From the NCBI GenBank assembly GCA_012861695.1, contig JAAOOA010000048.1:2179018-2243017 (forward strand): DNA of 64,000 bases, given 5' to 3'. This document shows positions 23,354-35,794 of the stretch, piece after piece. The translations under genes were made by a program, and so were the position numbers. This stretch comes from Trematomus loennbergii. Lineage: Eukaryota; Chordata; Actinopteri; Perciformes; Nototheniidae. Each line of letters opens with the position of its first letter. The stretch's first letter is position 1. The notes beneath the pieces are model-generated. The model was not told the DNA's origin and ran no database searches. It worked only from the letters and a program-made list of their open reading frames with translations.

Positions 23354-24689
23354 GATGTTTTTGTCATGTTCTTTCTCCGGCACAGGTATTTAATTTGTCT
23401 GGCAGGTATGCAGGGAGAGGGGGGTTTAGGGAGGCCTCATGGGTATCAGGCAGGAGGGTAAACAAGCTTCAAAGCCCCAGCAGAAGCCTCAGACTTGACC
23501 CGGGGTGAAGCACGTCTCATTAGTTTCATGCCAGGCAGCATCTGGAGTAATCACACCAAACACCACGGACCATATCACTCTGAACTGAAAACACGGAAGA
23601 GACATGCTAACAGGGTGTAACATTTACGAGTAATGTGCTTTTTAAATTCATAGATAACATCTCCAAAAAACATCAATTCAAGTAAGCTTAGAGGTACTTC
23701 ATAAAGATGTGATTGATGGTTTAAATTAAACGGCTTTTCCACTCCTAGCCTCACATTTCTCAGGAAAAGGAATTGGTAAAATACGTCTCTGGTTTCTTTT
23801 CTCTCTGCTAGATCTCACTTAATTGAATGAGGTTGCACAGATTTCCTTGCTGACTGCAACTGAAAAGCACTCTGGCGAGATGACAACACAGCATTTCTCC
23901 AATTTCATTTCTCATATTTTTAAATAAGATTTTTGTCGAGAGTGATACGATACATTTCAGCTTTATTGAGGACGTTTGCTTCCCCGGAACAACCTCTTCA
24001 TAGATCAGATAAACCTGGTTGTACAGTGTAAACCCGAGGCACTTGCTCAGAAATCCATCAACGCACTCTCATCTTTTCTAAGAAATCATTGATTTATTAC
24101 AGGCGGAGAATACTGTCCTTGTCAAAGCGTGCTAACCCGTCCTGCTATCACTTTGATCATGTAATGACAAAATACTGTGATGAAAACCTCAAACGGTGTT
24201 GTCCGCCGAAGACCTCGTGGCAGAGACCATCGGTCCATCTGACGGCTTCTGTGGTCGGAGGATGATTGATAACCGGGTGGCAGATGTTTCAGGAAATAGG
24301 CCATTGATAACAGTCCCAAAGGAGCCCCTGATTGGAGTTCAACATCCCCCCCCGTCCCACCAGCCCATCCATCACTGGCTGAAACTGAGAGCTGCCCTTG
24401 AGTGTCAGCGACCAAGTGTTGATGGAATAGGTGCTGATGAGATGCACAGATTTGCGTGATAACCTAACAGGGTGCACAGATGCCCACAGTTTACATTGGC
24501 TTGGTTAATGCTCTTCTTAGTCATAGCAGAGATTCAGATGCTAGCTGGACAACATGTGGTGTTCACTTGCATGTACTGGATGTAACCTCGCATACAAATG
24601 CAAATCAAGCTGCTGTAAGTTGCGCAGACATCACTGCAAGACAGTAGGAAGTGTTGCATTGAAAACCAGCCAACCCTCACCTAGGATTC
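23354..24689. other. No gene or repeat recognised
   Basis: Overlapping 87-97-aa frames near 24122-24477 on both strands show no domain. Confidence 0.4.
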
Positions 24690-24870
24690 AAGACTTTATT
24701 GTCATGTGCACATTAGCTACAGTGTAGACTTGGCAATGAAAAACTCAAGTCACAGGCTCCTCCAACAGAGCAAAATGAATATATATATAGGTCATAAAAC
24801 AATAAAATAGTGCAAGAGAATATTTTGAGATGTGCAAGTAAATACAAATAAAATAGAACTAGTGCGAGGG
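24690..24870 (-). mobile_element. LINE-type 3' tail fragment
   Basis: 'caagactttattgtcatgtg' followed by 'aaaactcaagtcac', 'taaaacaataaaatagtgca' and 'gtgcaagtaaata' is the reverse of a common fish non-LTR retrotransposon tail. No reverse-transcriptase sequence. Confidence 0.55.
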
Positions 24871-25281
24871 TCATGAGTTCTTAGTAATGATCAGAAGGAC
24901 CATCCCAAATGCAAGGTGCCAACTGATGTTCCTTTGAAGGATATCCTGTATTCAACCACATTTCTACAGGCTTTGAGCAGAACCAGTTGATGTGGATGCC
25001 TTCTAGTTGCATTACATTGAAACAATTGCAAAATGTTCAATCCTTGCTGTGTCAACAAAGAAGTATCCATGCTCAACATCAGGATGTAATCCAGACAAAA
25101 ACAGTAAAGATACAGTTTACCTCCTAGGGAGTTTGAGATGCATTTCTCCTTTTTCAGGTGTGACCCAGGTATCCCCTGAAATGGCCTCTTGTTTTCCAGA
25201 GTGTTATTTGTTAGATGAGGAGTCCCTCTTCACGTTTAGGGTAAAATAAAACCTTAACCTTATTGTGTTGCTGTCCCTTAA

Positions 25282-25910
25282 CCCTTGTGTTGTGTTCGAA
25301 AGCTGTTACCGTTCATGGTGGTCAATTTTGACCCATGATTGATTTCAGTCCAAAACACAAAAAAAAATTACTATCATCCAATATTGTTTTAACTACATCA
25401 TAACTAACTTATAATGCATTCATAACCGTACAATCCTGTGTATTTAATGTTATGGCCCAAAACACATTACACCACATATTGCACACGTGCATGTGTGAGT
25501 TCAGGTTCAAGTGTTAGTGTACATATTCTTTGAGAAAGGTGAGCTCCCGTGGGGGGAGGGGCCCAGAGGGAGGGGAGACCAGGTGCATGTTGCAAAAATT
25601 ATTGTTACAGTGGATGAAGGGGGGGGCTGGGGTGTCTAAAGTCAAAGATGAATCTTGATTGGGCAAATTTGACCCAGAGTGACCCACAACAATGCTGCTG
25701 GGTCTCTCCAGACCCCAACACCAAATGATACACTTTTTCTTTTAGAGACCTTCAGACTTGTCAAAAAATGTCAAAATCAGTTTTGTAGTGTTTATATAGA
25801 TGTTGTGGAGGATATCATGAAGCCTTGTTCCGATAAAAAAAACTAGAGCGTAGTTATTATATAATTTTAACTTGAAACGGGTCACGGGAGACCCGAACAC
25901 AACATAAGGG
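25282..25910. mobile_element. piggyBac-like MITE, TTAA duplication
   Basis: Ends 'cccttgtgttgtgttcg' and 'cgaacacaacataaggg' are inverted repeats flanked by TTAA (25278-25281, 25911-25914). CCC at the tip plus a TTAA duplication is diagnostic of piggyBac-like elements. 'caattttgaccca' and 'gggtcacgggagacccg' type words repeat inside. 629 bp, no transposase. Confidence 0.88.
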
Positions 25911-25914
25911 TTAA

Positions 25915-27118
25915 GAGTCTCACCCTAACACTGCACTTAATTAGAAGAGGAGAAAGGTTACCAAAGTGTTGGCTTCTGACCCTTTTGAATCAAGCACTGC
26001 ATAACGTTTGTCACATCTTCCATATATCTATTTGCTGTGAGAAGTTCCACGAAAGAAATTGAACATTCCTATGAATCTTGACAAACCTCTGATACAACAA
26101 CCATGCAACAAATCCTTTGCAAAGACGATAATGTTCAGTTTTTGGCAGAGGTGCTGGTTCAACACGAGGTCATTTTTGAAGGAGTATGGTGGTGCATTGT
26201 CCAAAATGATTTGTCTTATAAGGCTAATGTGACACACTGTTGGACTGAATGTGATCCTTTCTAGCATTGTGTACAAGAACACCACTCACTGAAGTGCTTA
26301 TCCCCGAAAATGTGTTGAAAATAAGAAACACAAACAGAGAAACTCCCGGATTACCGTTGTAAGAGAGACTTGCCAGGTAGATAATGTTTCCTTTCTAAGC
26401 AGACAAAGAGATCTGGCCTGGGTGTGCTGCTGCTGTTCGTGTTTTCAGCTGCAATGTTCCTCTTCTGAGCCTGTCAGCGGGGTGCAAAAAGCATTCAGCT
26501 CTGAAGGATTTGAGAAACAGTGCTATCGTCCTGAATTGAAATGGGTTCAGGGCCCGGCGTGCAGATGGCTGCGTACACCGCCAGATACGCCGTTCAATAG
26601 TTCAGAACCCGCTCTTTTCTCTCTCTAATCGCACCCTCTCTTTTTCTCATTGCCGTCTTTCGCAGCCTCTTTATCGCTTTGCTTCTGCACGCACCTTGTG
26701 CATGTACACTCTTAAACACACATCCAGAAGCACACACTATTTTACTCTTGTTCATTCTCTCGCCGTCTCCCTCACCCTCTTACCCAGCATTGCCTCTCTT
26801 TCACCTTCCTTCCTTTTTTCTCCCTCCCTCATTTCCTATTTCCCAGTCCTGAGATAAAGACATAGTTTTTCTTTCACCCCCAATCAGGTCAGCACAATTA
26901 CACAAACCAGCAAACACGCTTCTCTCTTTGTGTCTCTCTAACATGGCCTCTCTTTTCCTCCCCTTCCTTCTTTTCCAAGTGTCCACGCTCTGAGAAATGA
27001 GATAAAGAAATCACGTTTTGAGCGAAGTGCAATGGCACAAACTACAGGCATACACCTCGAACTCTGCCTCTATCCATCACTTTCCTTGTCCTCAAACCCA
27101 ACGACATCATGATCAAAT
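25915..27118. other. No gene recognised
   Basis: Pyrimidine-rich from 26620 to 26960. The 85-aa minus-strand frame at 26028-26285 contains DNAPPYS but no other transposase landmark. Confidence 0.4.
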
Positions 27119-27340
27119 CTAATAAAATCAAGTTTTATTTATAAAGCACATTTAAAAGCGATTTTTGGTCGAGCCAAAGTGCTGTACATGTAATAAAAAC
27201 ACATTACTACAATCACAATAAAAGACAATAAATTACAACAGATATATATATATATAAAAAAAAACACAGGGAAAAGTCAGGAGTCGTGCTCCGCTCTGAC
27301 TAGAAGGCCAGAAAGAAGAAGTGTGTTTTTCGTGTTGATT
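27119..27340 (-). mobile_element. LINE-type 3' tail fragment
   Basis: 'caagttttatttataaagca', 'gccaaagtgctgtacatg', 'acaataaaagacaataaa' and 'agaaggccagaaagaag' in the reverse orientation of a common fish retroelement tail. Confidence 0.55.
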
Positions 27341-27982
27341 TAAAAACCCCTAGGGATGAATTCTTTATTTTTTTAACTCAACAGTTTTGATACTTATAAA
27401 AAGGGTCTCCAACTCAGTTTGGTAGACGTTTTTTAAGACTTGGCCCCAAATAGGAACTTCAAGACTCATTCCTTATATAGTCAAATGCTTCAACCTCATC
27501 TCTGTAATGTTTTAGGTTTAAAAACTATAGGATTTTTTAATTCACCAAAGAGATACACTCCTGAATAGTTCCCAAATAATGAAAACACATTGCCAAACCA
27601 ATTCGTTCGTCATTCATCTTTTCTTCTTGTAAAACCACAACATACATGATGAAAACACTTCAGACACATCATAGATTTCAACTCTGTGTCCCATGTCATG
27701 TTACCTCAAACAACTATTCTTCTTTGATTCTCATTGTGGACATAAACCAGTCAAGACTTTCACGTTTCAACTTACAAAGTCTGACTCAAGGAGAGAGCTG
27801 AAACTGAGTGATAGATAATCACCAAAGCACCAGATTAAAACAAACGAAGACCAGTGAAGGCTTCCAGACATCTCGGAACATTTTTCAAGGCCTGCGTCAT
27901 GCATGCTGATGTTACTTTTAATAAGTATGATGCATTCAGTAAGACCTTCGATTGATGTCCAAACGAAAGAGAAACAATGTTT

Positions 27983-28090
27983 AAAGGGTGCTTATTAGTT
28001 TTTTTTTAGGTGTTCCCCTTTCCTGAAGTGTGTTATGGTTTGTGTGCATGTAAATGGGCTGCAGAGAATACATTCCAAAAGTTTCTCTCC
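27983..28090 (-). mobile_element. Family A fragment (3' end, reverse orientation)
   Basis: 'tttaaagggtgcttattag', 'cccctttcctgaagtgtgtt' and 'gtgcatgtaaatgggctgca' are the reverse complement of the family A 3' end seen at about 29565-29653. Confidence 0.6.
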
Positions 28091-29366
28091 ATAATTAGTG
28101 ATATTAAAGTCTCTTTTGGCTATTAATGTATCTTGCAGTAGAGAAAAATGACCACAGATCTTAAGTTTTCCAGTATGTACAATTCCTTCAGTTAGAACAA
28201 CATCCATCTCGTACTTTCCTCAGTCTTTTCTGCAGCTGTATTCACGACGGCCCATGCATTTGTTTGTTTCTCGCCCGGCATAATCCACACAAGTTAATTA
28301 GCTGGGAGATAGCATCGGCGCAAAACGTGGCTAATGAAATAAACACTGTCCTAAAAGAAGAGATTAGCAATTAAGCTATTGGAGCGCAGAGTCATTTATG
28401 TTCCTTTGTGCTGTCTTTTAATGTGGCACGGTAATGAATATCGCTCCGGCCTTTTTATTTGTGTGTGTGTCAGTGTGTGTGTGTGTGTGAAGTATAAATG
28501 TGTGCTTTTGGGGAATAATAACCCACTCTCTCTTATTTGTTTACTGATGGACAGTTTGGCTATCTTCCGTTTAATACAATGCTGACACTTGGTGTACAAA
28601 CTATCTTACACTTCCTGTTTATGAGACGATGTGTTTATATTAGAAAGGGAGACTTATGGATGATCTTATGGAGTTTGTTTTCCCACTTGGTACACTGTTT
28701 GAAATGTGGCGGGTTTAAATAAATGGTACTTTAAGAATAGGTGCCTCTGCTCACATATTTGTCCCATATGTGTGTGAATTCCTGCAAATGCACAATATAA
28801 ACAAACCTTTGCGTAACAAAGTTCAAGTGTTGTGCATCCTCCATGTGTCTTACATCTGTCAGTGTGTACAGTATATGACATTAATACACACGCACAGGAA
28901 ACACACACTACTCTCCGCTGCATGTGTGTGTGTGTGATCCATCTGGTCTGCTCTAGTTTTCTTATAGAGCGTCTGATGAATGGTGAGCAGAGGGCTGTAC
29001 AGCGACCGGGACACATGGCAACTCCCCCTCGACTTAATCAGCCACAACAACGTTCATTCCCCGCATCTATCTCGCTGTCCGGCAAGTCATTAAACCGCAG
29101 GGCCACCGTGTTCCAACACCACTGACCACAGAGAGGGAGAGAGAGAGCAAGAGAGGGAGAGAGAGAGCAAGAGAGGGAGGGAGAGAGGGAGAAAGATGGA
29201 GTATTTGTGGGCTTTTCTAGGATTTTATATATAGGACAAAATACAGTATTTTTTCTGGGGAGATTATTAATGCGAATCGGATTGCTTTTCTTAGATATAT
29301 CAAAAACTGGTGAACAATGGAAAATGTACTAATGTGATTGTGCAATACCACTGCTCATGTACATTG
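28091..29366. other. No gene; GA-rich run near 29130-29190
   Basis: 'gagagagagcaagagaggga' repeats near 29130-29190. A non-repetitive stretch at 28250-28440 has several TAAT cores ('gttaattagc', 'ggctaatg', 'ggtaatgaat') and might be regulatory, but nothing decisive is visible. Confidence 0.4.
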
Positions 29367-29653
29367 GACCGGCTCTGTTGTGATTGGTCAACCGCTTGGA
29401 GATATCCTTCCCCTTAACCTATCACATACAAGGTGTTTGAGTGCTAGCCAATAGAAGCAAGAGTGTTAGATAGCGATGTCACTATGTTGCAGGAAGTAAA
29501 CAAAGGAGGTGTTTCCGGCGGGGGGGGGGGGAGTGTGTGTGAAAGAAACTCCCTCTGGAGGGGATTTTAGCCTTTTGTTCAGACCATTTACATGCACTAA
29601 AACCTATGTAACACACTAAAGGAAAGGGAAAACCCCATATAGGGCCTCTTTAA
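29367..29653 (+). mobile_element. Family A MITE, 5'-truncated copy
   Basis: Begins inside the body ('accggctctgttgtgattgg', 'tcaaccgcttggagat') and runs to 'agggcctctttaag'. It shares 'gaaactccctctgga' and 'cagaccatttacatgcac' with 1121-1340. A 12-G run lies at about 29520-29531. Confidence 0.75.
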
Positions 29654-30009
<356 letters not shown>

Positions 30010-30472
30010 CGCACAAGTCACCTCTCATGCCCCCCCTGAACAAAAGCCTATTGTGGCACAGAGGCAGGCTTGACAGATTCAATATAGCCCCGGCAATAGA
30101 AAGCAGATTAAGTCACTGCATCATTGCTTACGGCTGCTTTTTAGATGCCATTAATTGCCTTCATCATTGGCACTCATTCTTAGCTTGAAGTTAAGAGGTT
30201 TAAGAAAAATGAGTGCTTTAGCAAGAATGGATATCACCGTTTCAGAAGCGACGCCTGAGCTCATTTACTGTCAGTAACTTGTATTGTTTGGGTTTCTTTT
30301 CACCACAATGATGAAATAATAAAAGTGATAAGGTATCAAGTCATAATATAAAAGGTATCACTTGGAATAATAAGGAGGTGGGAAGCATGCACAGACGGAG
30401 GAAAGAAAATAGAGAAGTGCAGATAAGACACAAGTTGCAAGAGTTACATTTTAGTAACATTTTCAAAACATT
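30010..30472. other. No gene; conserved-looking stretch 30060-30190
   Basis: Non-repetitive 'gccattaattgccttcatc' and neighbouring words could be a regulatory element. Inference only. Confidence 0.3.
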
Positions 30473-30955
30473 AAAGGGGCCCTGTTATGCAACATTTCAG
30501 GTTGATTTGTATGTAGTGTCTCTACTGGGACATGTCTCCATGCTTTAATGTTCAAAAAGCTCTTTAATTTTCTCCTACTGCCTGTGCTGCAGCACCTCTT
30601 TTCACCCTCTGTCTGAAACCAGAGCCCAGTCTGCTCTGATTGGTTAGCTGGCCGGCTCTGTTGTGATTGGTCAACTGCTTAGAGATGTCCCGCCCTTTAG
30701 CCTATCACGTACTGTACAATGTGTTGCATCACCAACCAATAGAAACGTGAGGGTTACATAGTGATTAAACATGTGTTTCTTTTTTTTCTATTACGCCCTT
30801 TGTAGCACTTTGGGATTACTTGTAGCAATGAAAGGTGCTTTACAAATAAAATGTATTATTATTATTGATGTCACTACGTTCCGGACATACATGCACAAAT
30901 AACTATATAAAACCTTAGGAAAAGGAAAACCCCAAACAATCATAATAGGGTATTT
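30473..30955 (+). mobile_element. Family A MITE, most complete 5' copy, with a LINE-tail insertion
   Basis: Order: 'aaaggggccctgttatgc', 'tttcaggttgatttgtatg', 'tagtgtctctactggg', 'gtctccatgctttaatg', 'tgctgcagcacctcttttca', 'gattggttagctggccgg', 'tagcctatcacgtac', 'accaatagaaacgtgaggg'. It is interrupted at 30766-30865 and resumes with 'gatgtcactacgttccgg'. The 3' tip is altered where it meets the TTAA element at 30961. This copy shows the single, unamplified precursor of the 57-bp minisatellite unit near 30473-30530. Confidence 0.85.
30766..30865 (+). mobile_element. 100-bp retroelement 3' tail inside family A
   Basis: 'ccctttgtagcactttggga', 'caatgaaaggtgctttacaa' and 'ataaaatgtattattattatt' are a typical fish LINE tail. 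It is flanked by a 4-bp duplication 'tgat' (30762-30765, 30866-30869) and interrupts the family A sequence 'catagtgatgtcac'. Confidence 0.75.
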
Positions 30956-30960
30956 TTTAA

Positions 30961-32079
30961 GGCGAGACACGGCAGGCAAAAACATCGTTTTTCCTGCACT
31001 GGTCAATTTTGAGATTTTGTGCTATTTTGATTCCATAACATGTTTTCTTTCAGGCTTTTGGAAGGAAAACGTACAAAATACACATTTAAGTGTTATTTTA
31101 CTATAGTTTGTCTATTTGCGTCTGTAGATTTCTCCTAAATTCACCAAAAGTTAGCTTTCTAACGTAACATAAAGTACAGCGACCGCTGTTTGCACCATGT
31201 CTTCAGAGGTATCGTTGGAAAGCTCCCTCTCTCAGCAACCAATCGTGAAAGTGCAAAGGGGTCTTAAACCAAGAAACGAAATCTCATTGGCTGGTGTCAA
31301 TTTCTGACAACGTGATTCGTTCAGATGCGTCACGTGGTGTGCTAAAGCACTTCCTGGTTAGCTTTCCGCTAGAAATTTAAATCTGAAAATGGCAAAATAA
31401 CGGCGAAAAAAACGTTCACAGAGAAGACAACAATTGTCACTTGCACAAAGCAAGGTTATACAAAAAACAAATGACCCCGAACATGAAATACCTTCACGGA
31501 GTGCGTCGATGCGCAAGCTATCATCCAGATAACAGGAGGGTTTAGCTAGCGTCACACTGCAATCTATAAAGGTCGTTTTCTCAAAATGAGTTTTTCTCCT
31601 ACTCTGAGTTCGAAATTTCCACTTCAGTAGCAGCTACATACACCAAACCTTCCAGTTATATTCATATCAATATTATGAAGGCTTTTACAGAAGGGTTTGG
31701 TCATATATATAATTCATAGCCTGAATTATATAACATTTTATACCTAAAAACATGGTGAAAATTGATATTTTAGGGCTGTTGACAGTATTTTCTGATTTAT
31801 GGAGTGATACAAAGAGATATCCAAAATCCCTTCTGTAAAAGCCTTAGATACTAATATTTTGATCCTGGCTTTATCCAAAGTTCAGATTTCGATTCCTGAA
31901 ATGTGTTAAAATATGCCCATATTTCATGAGATAATGGCTCATTTGCATATTTAAACATGCTATTTCAGAAAACTTGTAATACAAAAAACATTTGCCTTAT
32001 TGTAAGTAATTAACTGGAGAAATCTCTAGCTGATATCTTTAAGTTAAAAAATTACCCTATTCACCTGGGGTGTCTCGCC
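30961..32079. mobile_element. 1.1-kb TTAA-flanked element with GGCGAGACAC ends
   Basis: Inverted ends 'ggcgagacac' and 'gtgtctcgcc' are flanked by TTAA (30957-30960, 32080-32083). Subterminal 'agggtattttttaa' outside the left end echoes 'ttaccctattcacc' inside the right end. No transposase ORF above about 70 aa. TTAA indicates piggyBac or Kolobok type. Confidence 0.75.
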
Positions 32080-32083
32080 TTAA

Positions 32084-33472
32084 GGCAAACTGCCTCAATA
32101 AAACCGTCTTTGTTAATACGATATTCCCAGATGAATGCACACTGGCTCTATATATCAAAAAAGAGCAACTCGAGGAAGATAAATACCCTCTGCTCTCAAT
32201 TTCCTTTGAGTCACTTGACTGACTCGTGCACCTGGGGACAGTTTGTGGCTGTTGTCCCTTTGTGATATCATTTCTCTGGGATTCAGTGTCCTTCCTGGCA
32301 AGCCTGGTCAACTCTCCTCTAGGACAAAAGAGAAGGGAGCTAAGGGACTCCCACACGGCCTGATTCGAGTCATAGCATGCCAAAGTTCATCCAGTTACAT
32401 GAACTCTGAGTGTTTATATGAGGGGACTGTGTTATGCAAGCTCTGATTTCCAAACTCACTTAGAAATATCCGGTATTAGTCAGGGAAGAACAATTTAAAA
32501 AAACAATCCCTCAGTGTTTTAGAGGGACTGTGTCCAGACCATTGCCAGCAAAATGAACCAACATAATGATAATAGCATAATATCATAATACCATACAAGT
32601 CGATAACTTGTTCAACATACAAAATAAACCATACGCACCACTTCAATTACATTATGCTATTTCACTTCCACAGCTTATTTTAAGTAGTTTCACTATCTGT
32701 GTTTTGTTCCTCTGATTAGGTCTTTCTCCTTTTTACATGCACGTATTATGCAGGTCTTACAAAGTCAGACGTACTGAGATGAATCTGATAGTAATCTGGA
32801 TCAGACATCTTTGTTGTATGTTCAAAGAAATCCCTTTTGACTTTGGAGTTTAGAAAATCATGCTGCTGATATTCTTCTGTTGTTAACAGAGCTGAGATCG
32901 CTCTCTGAAACTCAGTGCAGGTTGTCTCCGGGGGAAGAAAAGCTCCATCGTTTCCCCTGCAGATACAAAAAGAGCAGCATGTACTCGGGGACTAAAACCT
33001 GTCATCTCCCTTTCTTCTCAAACACGCATGTTGAATTACCAAGTAGACATTTTGGACAAACCAGAGCGCGGTGCAGAGTGATGTTGAGTAAAGTGAGAAG
33101 CAGCAGGCGGCTCTTCACTTCGTCTTTTCCATCCATATTAAACGAAATCAGAGCAGGGAAAGCACTGGGTGGATTTTTCTTGTTTTCACCTGCAGCGCTG
33201 AACATGTCGACGGTTGGAAATAACTATTTACAAAAAGCCATTTGGTTTCAGCCTCACACTGTCATCGAGGTTGATGAGATCCTGACCCCCCCCCCCCCCC
33301 CGGTGACATGAGAACATCATTTTCTGTTGCCTCTCATTTCCCTTTCTTTACTGCAGAAAACACAGTCTGGTGAATTCATTGGTGTGTGTTCCTGTAAATG
33401 TGTGCATTGTGCTCATTGTTTTTATCTTCATGACTTAGTTGAAGACAAACAATAGAATGGGTGGGGGGGGGG
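32084..33472. other. No gene; 16-C run at 33286-33301
   Basis: The 143-aa frame 32880-33311 has no domain and ends in the C run. No TE ends found. Confidence 0.4.
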
Positions 33473-33480
33473 AGATTACA

Positions 33481-33662
33481 TTACATTACATGTTACTTGT
33501 TAGACGCTTTTATCCAAAGCGACTTACATACTCAATACTGTGGACAATCCCCACAGGAGCAATTTGGGGTGAAGTGTCTCAGGGACACAACGACATGCTG
33601 ACTGCAGTGGGGTTTGAACCTGTGCTCCCCTGATCCGAACACCACTGCGCCACCCCCCGTAC
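33481..33662 (-). mobile_element. Family G SINE, copy 1
   Basis: 'gacgcttttatccaaagcga', 'caatccccacaggagcaat' and 'gcagtggggtttgaacctg' are shared with 57755-57941. An 8-bp duplication 'agattaca' lies at 33473-33480 and 33663-33670. The repeated 'ttacattaca' at the left is the reverse of a simple tail, so transcription would run on the minus strand. 'ggtttgaacc' could be part of a pol III B box. Confidence 0.82.
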
Positions 33663-33670
33663 AGATTACA

Positions 33671-34650
33671 GTATAGATAGGAACACATGCATGTACTTGG
33701 TCCTGCATCAGTATACATGTGATTTTAATCTTGCAACAGAACATGGCTTTACTATAAAACATAGACTTACTTTAATTTAATTATTTATTGATTTACAGTT
33801 TATATTAGATTTTTTATAATTTTTTACTATTTTATTTATTTTATTTATTTTTCTCATATTTATCTATTTTTTTATTTAGTTATCTAGTTTTATTTAATTT
33901 AAAATTATTTTCATTTTTTAAAATCAATTTATCCATTTGTTTTTATTTTTTTAATATTTATTTATATATGTATTTAGTCAATTGCATGCTTATTCTAACA
34001 CTGGACCTCTTCATTTTTTACTTCCAACTTCATTTTTTCCCGTATCCCGTATTTTAAGTAGTATGATTTAAACACACAAAAAAACCCAACCCTTATATGC
34101 TAACAGGATGTTAATGTTCCAATCAGGTTACAGATGCAGGACGATTGCAACTGATGTTTTCTTTTTAGCTTTTAAAATGCAGCGAATAGCAGGAAACCCA
34201 TCCCTGAATGTTCCCTCTCAAATGAACCTTAACACATCACACTCTACTGAAGTAGCTCCATCTCCAGGGCGGCACACTGTGCTCCATAATATAAAAGCCC
34301 GGTGATTTCATGCACCTTGATTAAATTTGGTTGCAGATCACATATTGCGAGCAAACGTGTGTTACCTTGGCAACTGTTGATCACACTTCAACCCCTTTAT
34401 TATTCACATCGAAAGGCTGGCGTGTGTTAAAGGCATAGGAGCTAATATTCCCTTTTCCTGGGAACATTTCCAGATTTTTTGTTTATTCCAGACAAATGGA
34501 TGCAAAGACTTTTATATAGTGGCTTCATTTTTAATGTGGCTTTTTGTCATAGTACACAGCAAAGGTGAGGACACTCTCAATTTGGGATTTTATCTCTATT
34601 GATGCATCATGAAAGAAGTACAGTGTTAGATGTGATTAAGCTGAAACATC
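33671..34650. other. No gene; very AT-rich block 33770-34000
   Basis: 'tttattta'-type words dominate 33770-33990, and nothing else is recognisable. Confidence 0.45.
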
Positions 34651-34849
34651 AAAGAGGACATATTAGGCTCATTTTCAGGTTCATTTGTATTTTCTGCCAT
34701 TACTGTGACCTGTCTCCATGATGTTCAAAAAGCTCTTTATTTTTCTCATACTGCCTGTGCTGCAGCACCTCTTTTCACCCTCTGTCTGAAACCAGAGCCC
34801 AGTCTGCTCTGATTGGTTAGCTGGCAGACAACAATGTGCTGTTACATAG

Positions 34850-35395
34850 ACCCCATTTACACGCAAACGCATACGAAACGCAAACCGATACGAAAAAGGT
34901 CTTCCGTTCACACTGCAGTACATATGCCGGGACTGTAAGTGGCGCTGTCTTCCGCCACAAAATACACCAAAAGCAGCGAGAAGACCCCCCGAGCATGGTT
35001 GCCATGGTTGCCCTTCTGTTTATGCCCCGCGGTGGATTTAGCAACATGTAGTTCATGTAATTCTCCATGTCCACTTGTTGCTGATGGTTGTGGTAGAGGA
35101 GCTGTAGATGTTGCACTAACATATGTAGCATGGTCAGTAGCTACTGACCATGCTACAGCAGTGAGCAGCAGAAGTGGGGAGAGGCGGGGCTATGGCTTCA
35201 TCGATCGTTATAGGGCGTACACACGGAGCCGTTTGACCCCCAGAGCATTCCGTTTGCAGATCTATCCACCTTGGGACCCGTTATCGTTTGCGGGGTCCGT
35301 TTCCGCGTTTCCGTTACGGCCTCGTGTGAACGAACGGGCTATACGAAAGAGAAAAGTAGCGGATACAACCGTTTGCGTTCTCGTGTAAACAGCAC
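34850..35395. mobile_element. DNA element nested in family A, 5-bp TSD, with perfect palindrome
   Basis: Flanked by 'catag' on both sides (34845-34849, 35396-35400). Other family A copies at about 1170 and 30757 show this site uninterrupted. The ends share inverted 'tttacacg', and 'gcaaacgcatacgaaacgc' on the left corresponds to 'cgtttgcgttctcg' on the right. Near its centre is a 34-bp perfect palindrome. No convincing protein; overlapping frames are products of GC-rich composition. Confidence 0.8.
35124..35157. repeat. Perfect 34-bp palindrome without spacer
   Basis: Each 17-base half is the exact reverse complement of the other, starting 'tgtagcatggtcagta'. It could extrude as a cruciform. 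It lies inside the nested element. Confidence 0.97.
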
Positions 35396-35747
35396 CATAG
35401 TAATGTCACTGGAGGCGTTTCAGGCAGGGGGGATTTTTGTGGGAGAGAAACTCCCTCTGAAAGTAACACAGGGATTTTAGCCTTTGCAGACCATTTACAT
35501 GCACTAAAACCTATATAACAACAGGAAAGGGAAGACTCCAAAAAGCACAATAGGACCTCTTTAAATGTTATACTTGAGTCTCTCATTTCGTCTGCGCTGC
35601 CTTTACTGTAAATGTTTCTGCCTTGTGCGATGCGAAGAAATCTCCGGATCAAAAGTCTGTTAATTGACGCTCTTCTTCCTGATCGCAGCATATGGAGAGC
35701 TGATGCACTGCTTAATGTTGATTCCCAGGCGAGGCATGCCTGGTGAA

Positions 35748-35791
<44 letters not shown>
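35748..35791. repeat. (CA)n microsatellite
   Basis: Uninterrupted CA run. Confidence 0.97.

Positions 35792-35794
<3 letters not shown>

Larger units (their letters stand above)
34651..35563 (+). mobile_element. Family A MITE copy split by a younger element
   Basis: 5' part 34651-34849 ('aaagaggacatattaggctc', 'tgctgcagcacctcttttca', 'gattggttagctggc') and 3' part 35396-35563 ('aaactccctctgaaag', 'gcagaccatttacatgcact', 'aataggacctcttt'). The gap is filled by the insertion at 34850-35395. This copy lacks the 'ctggctctgttgtgattgg' block. Confidence 0.85.

Noticed and set aside
26028..26285. Transposase fragment suggested by DNAPPYS in a minus-strand frame
   Set aside because: The motif stands alone. 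Neither the downstream proline-rich/E-type region of Tc1/mariner nor pogo landmarks follow, and no TIRs flank it.
34836..35388. 149-aa frame at 34939-35388
   Set aside because: It spans the nested GC-rich element including the perfect palindrome, and no domain or splice context supports it.
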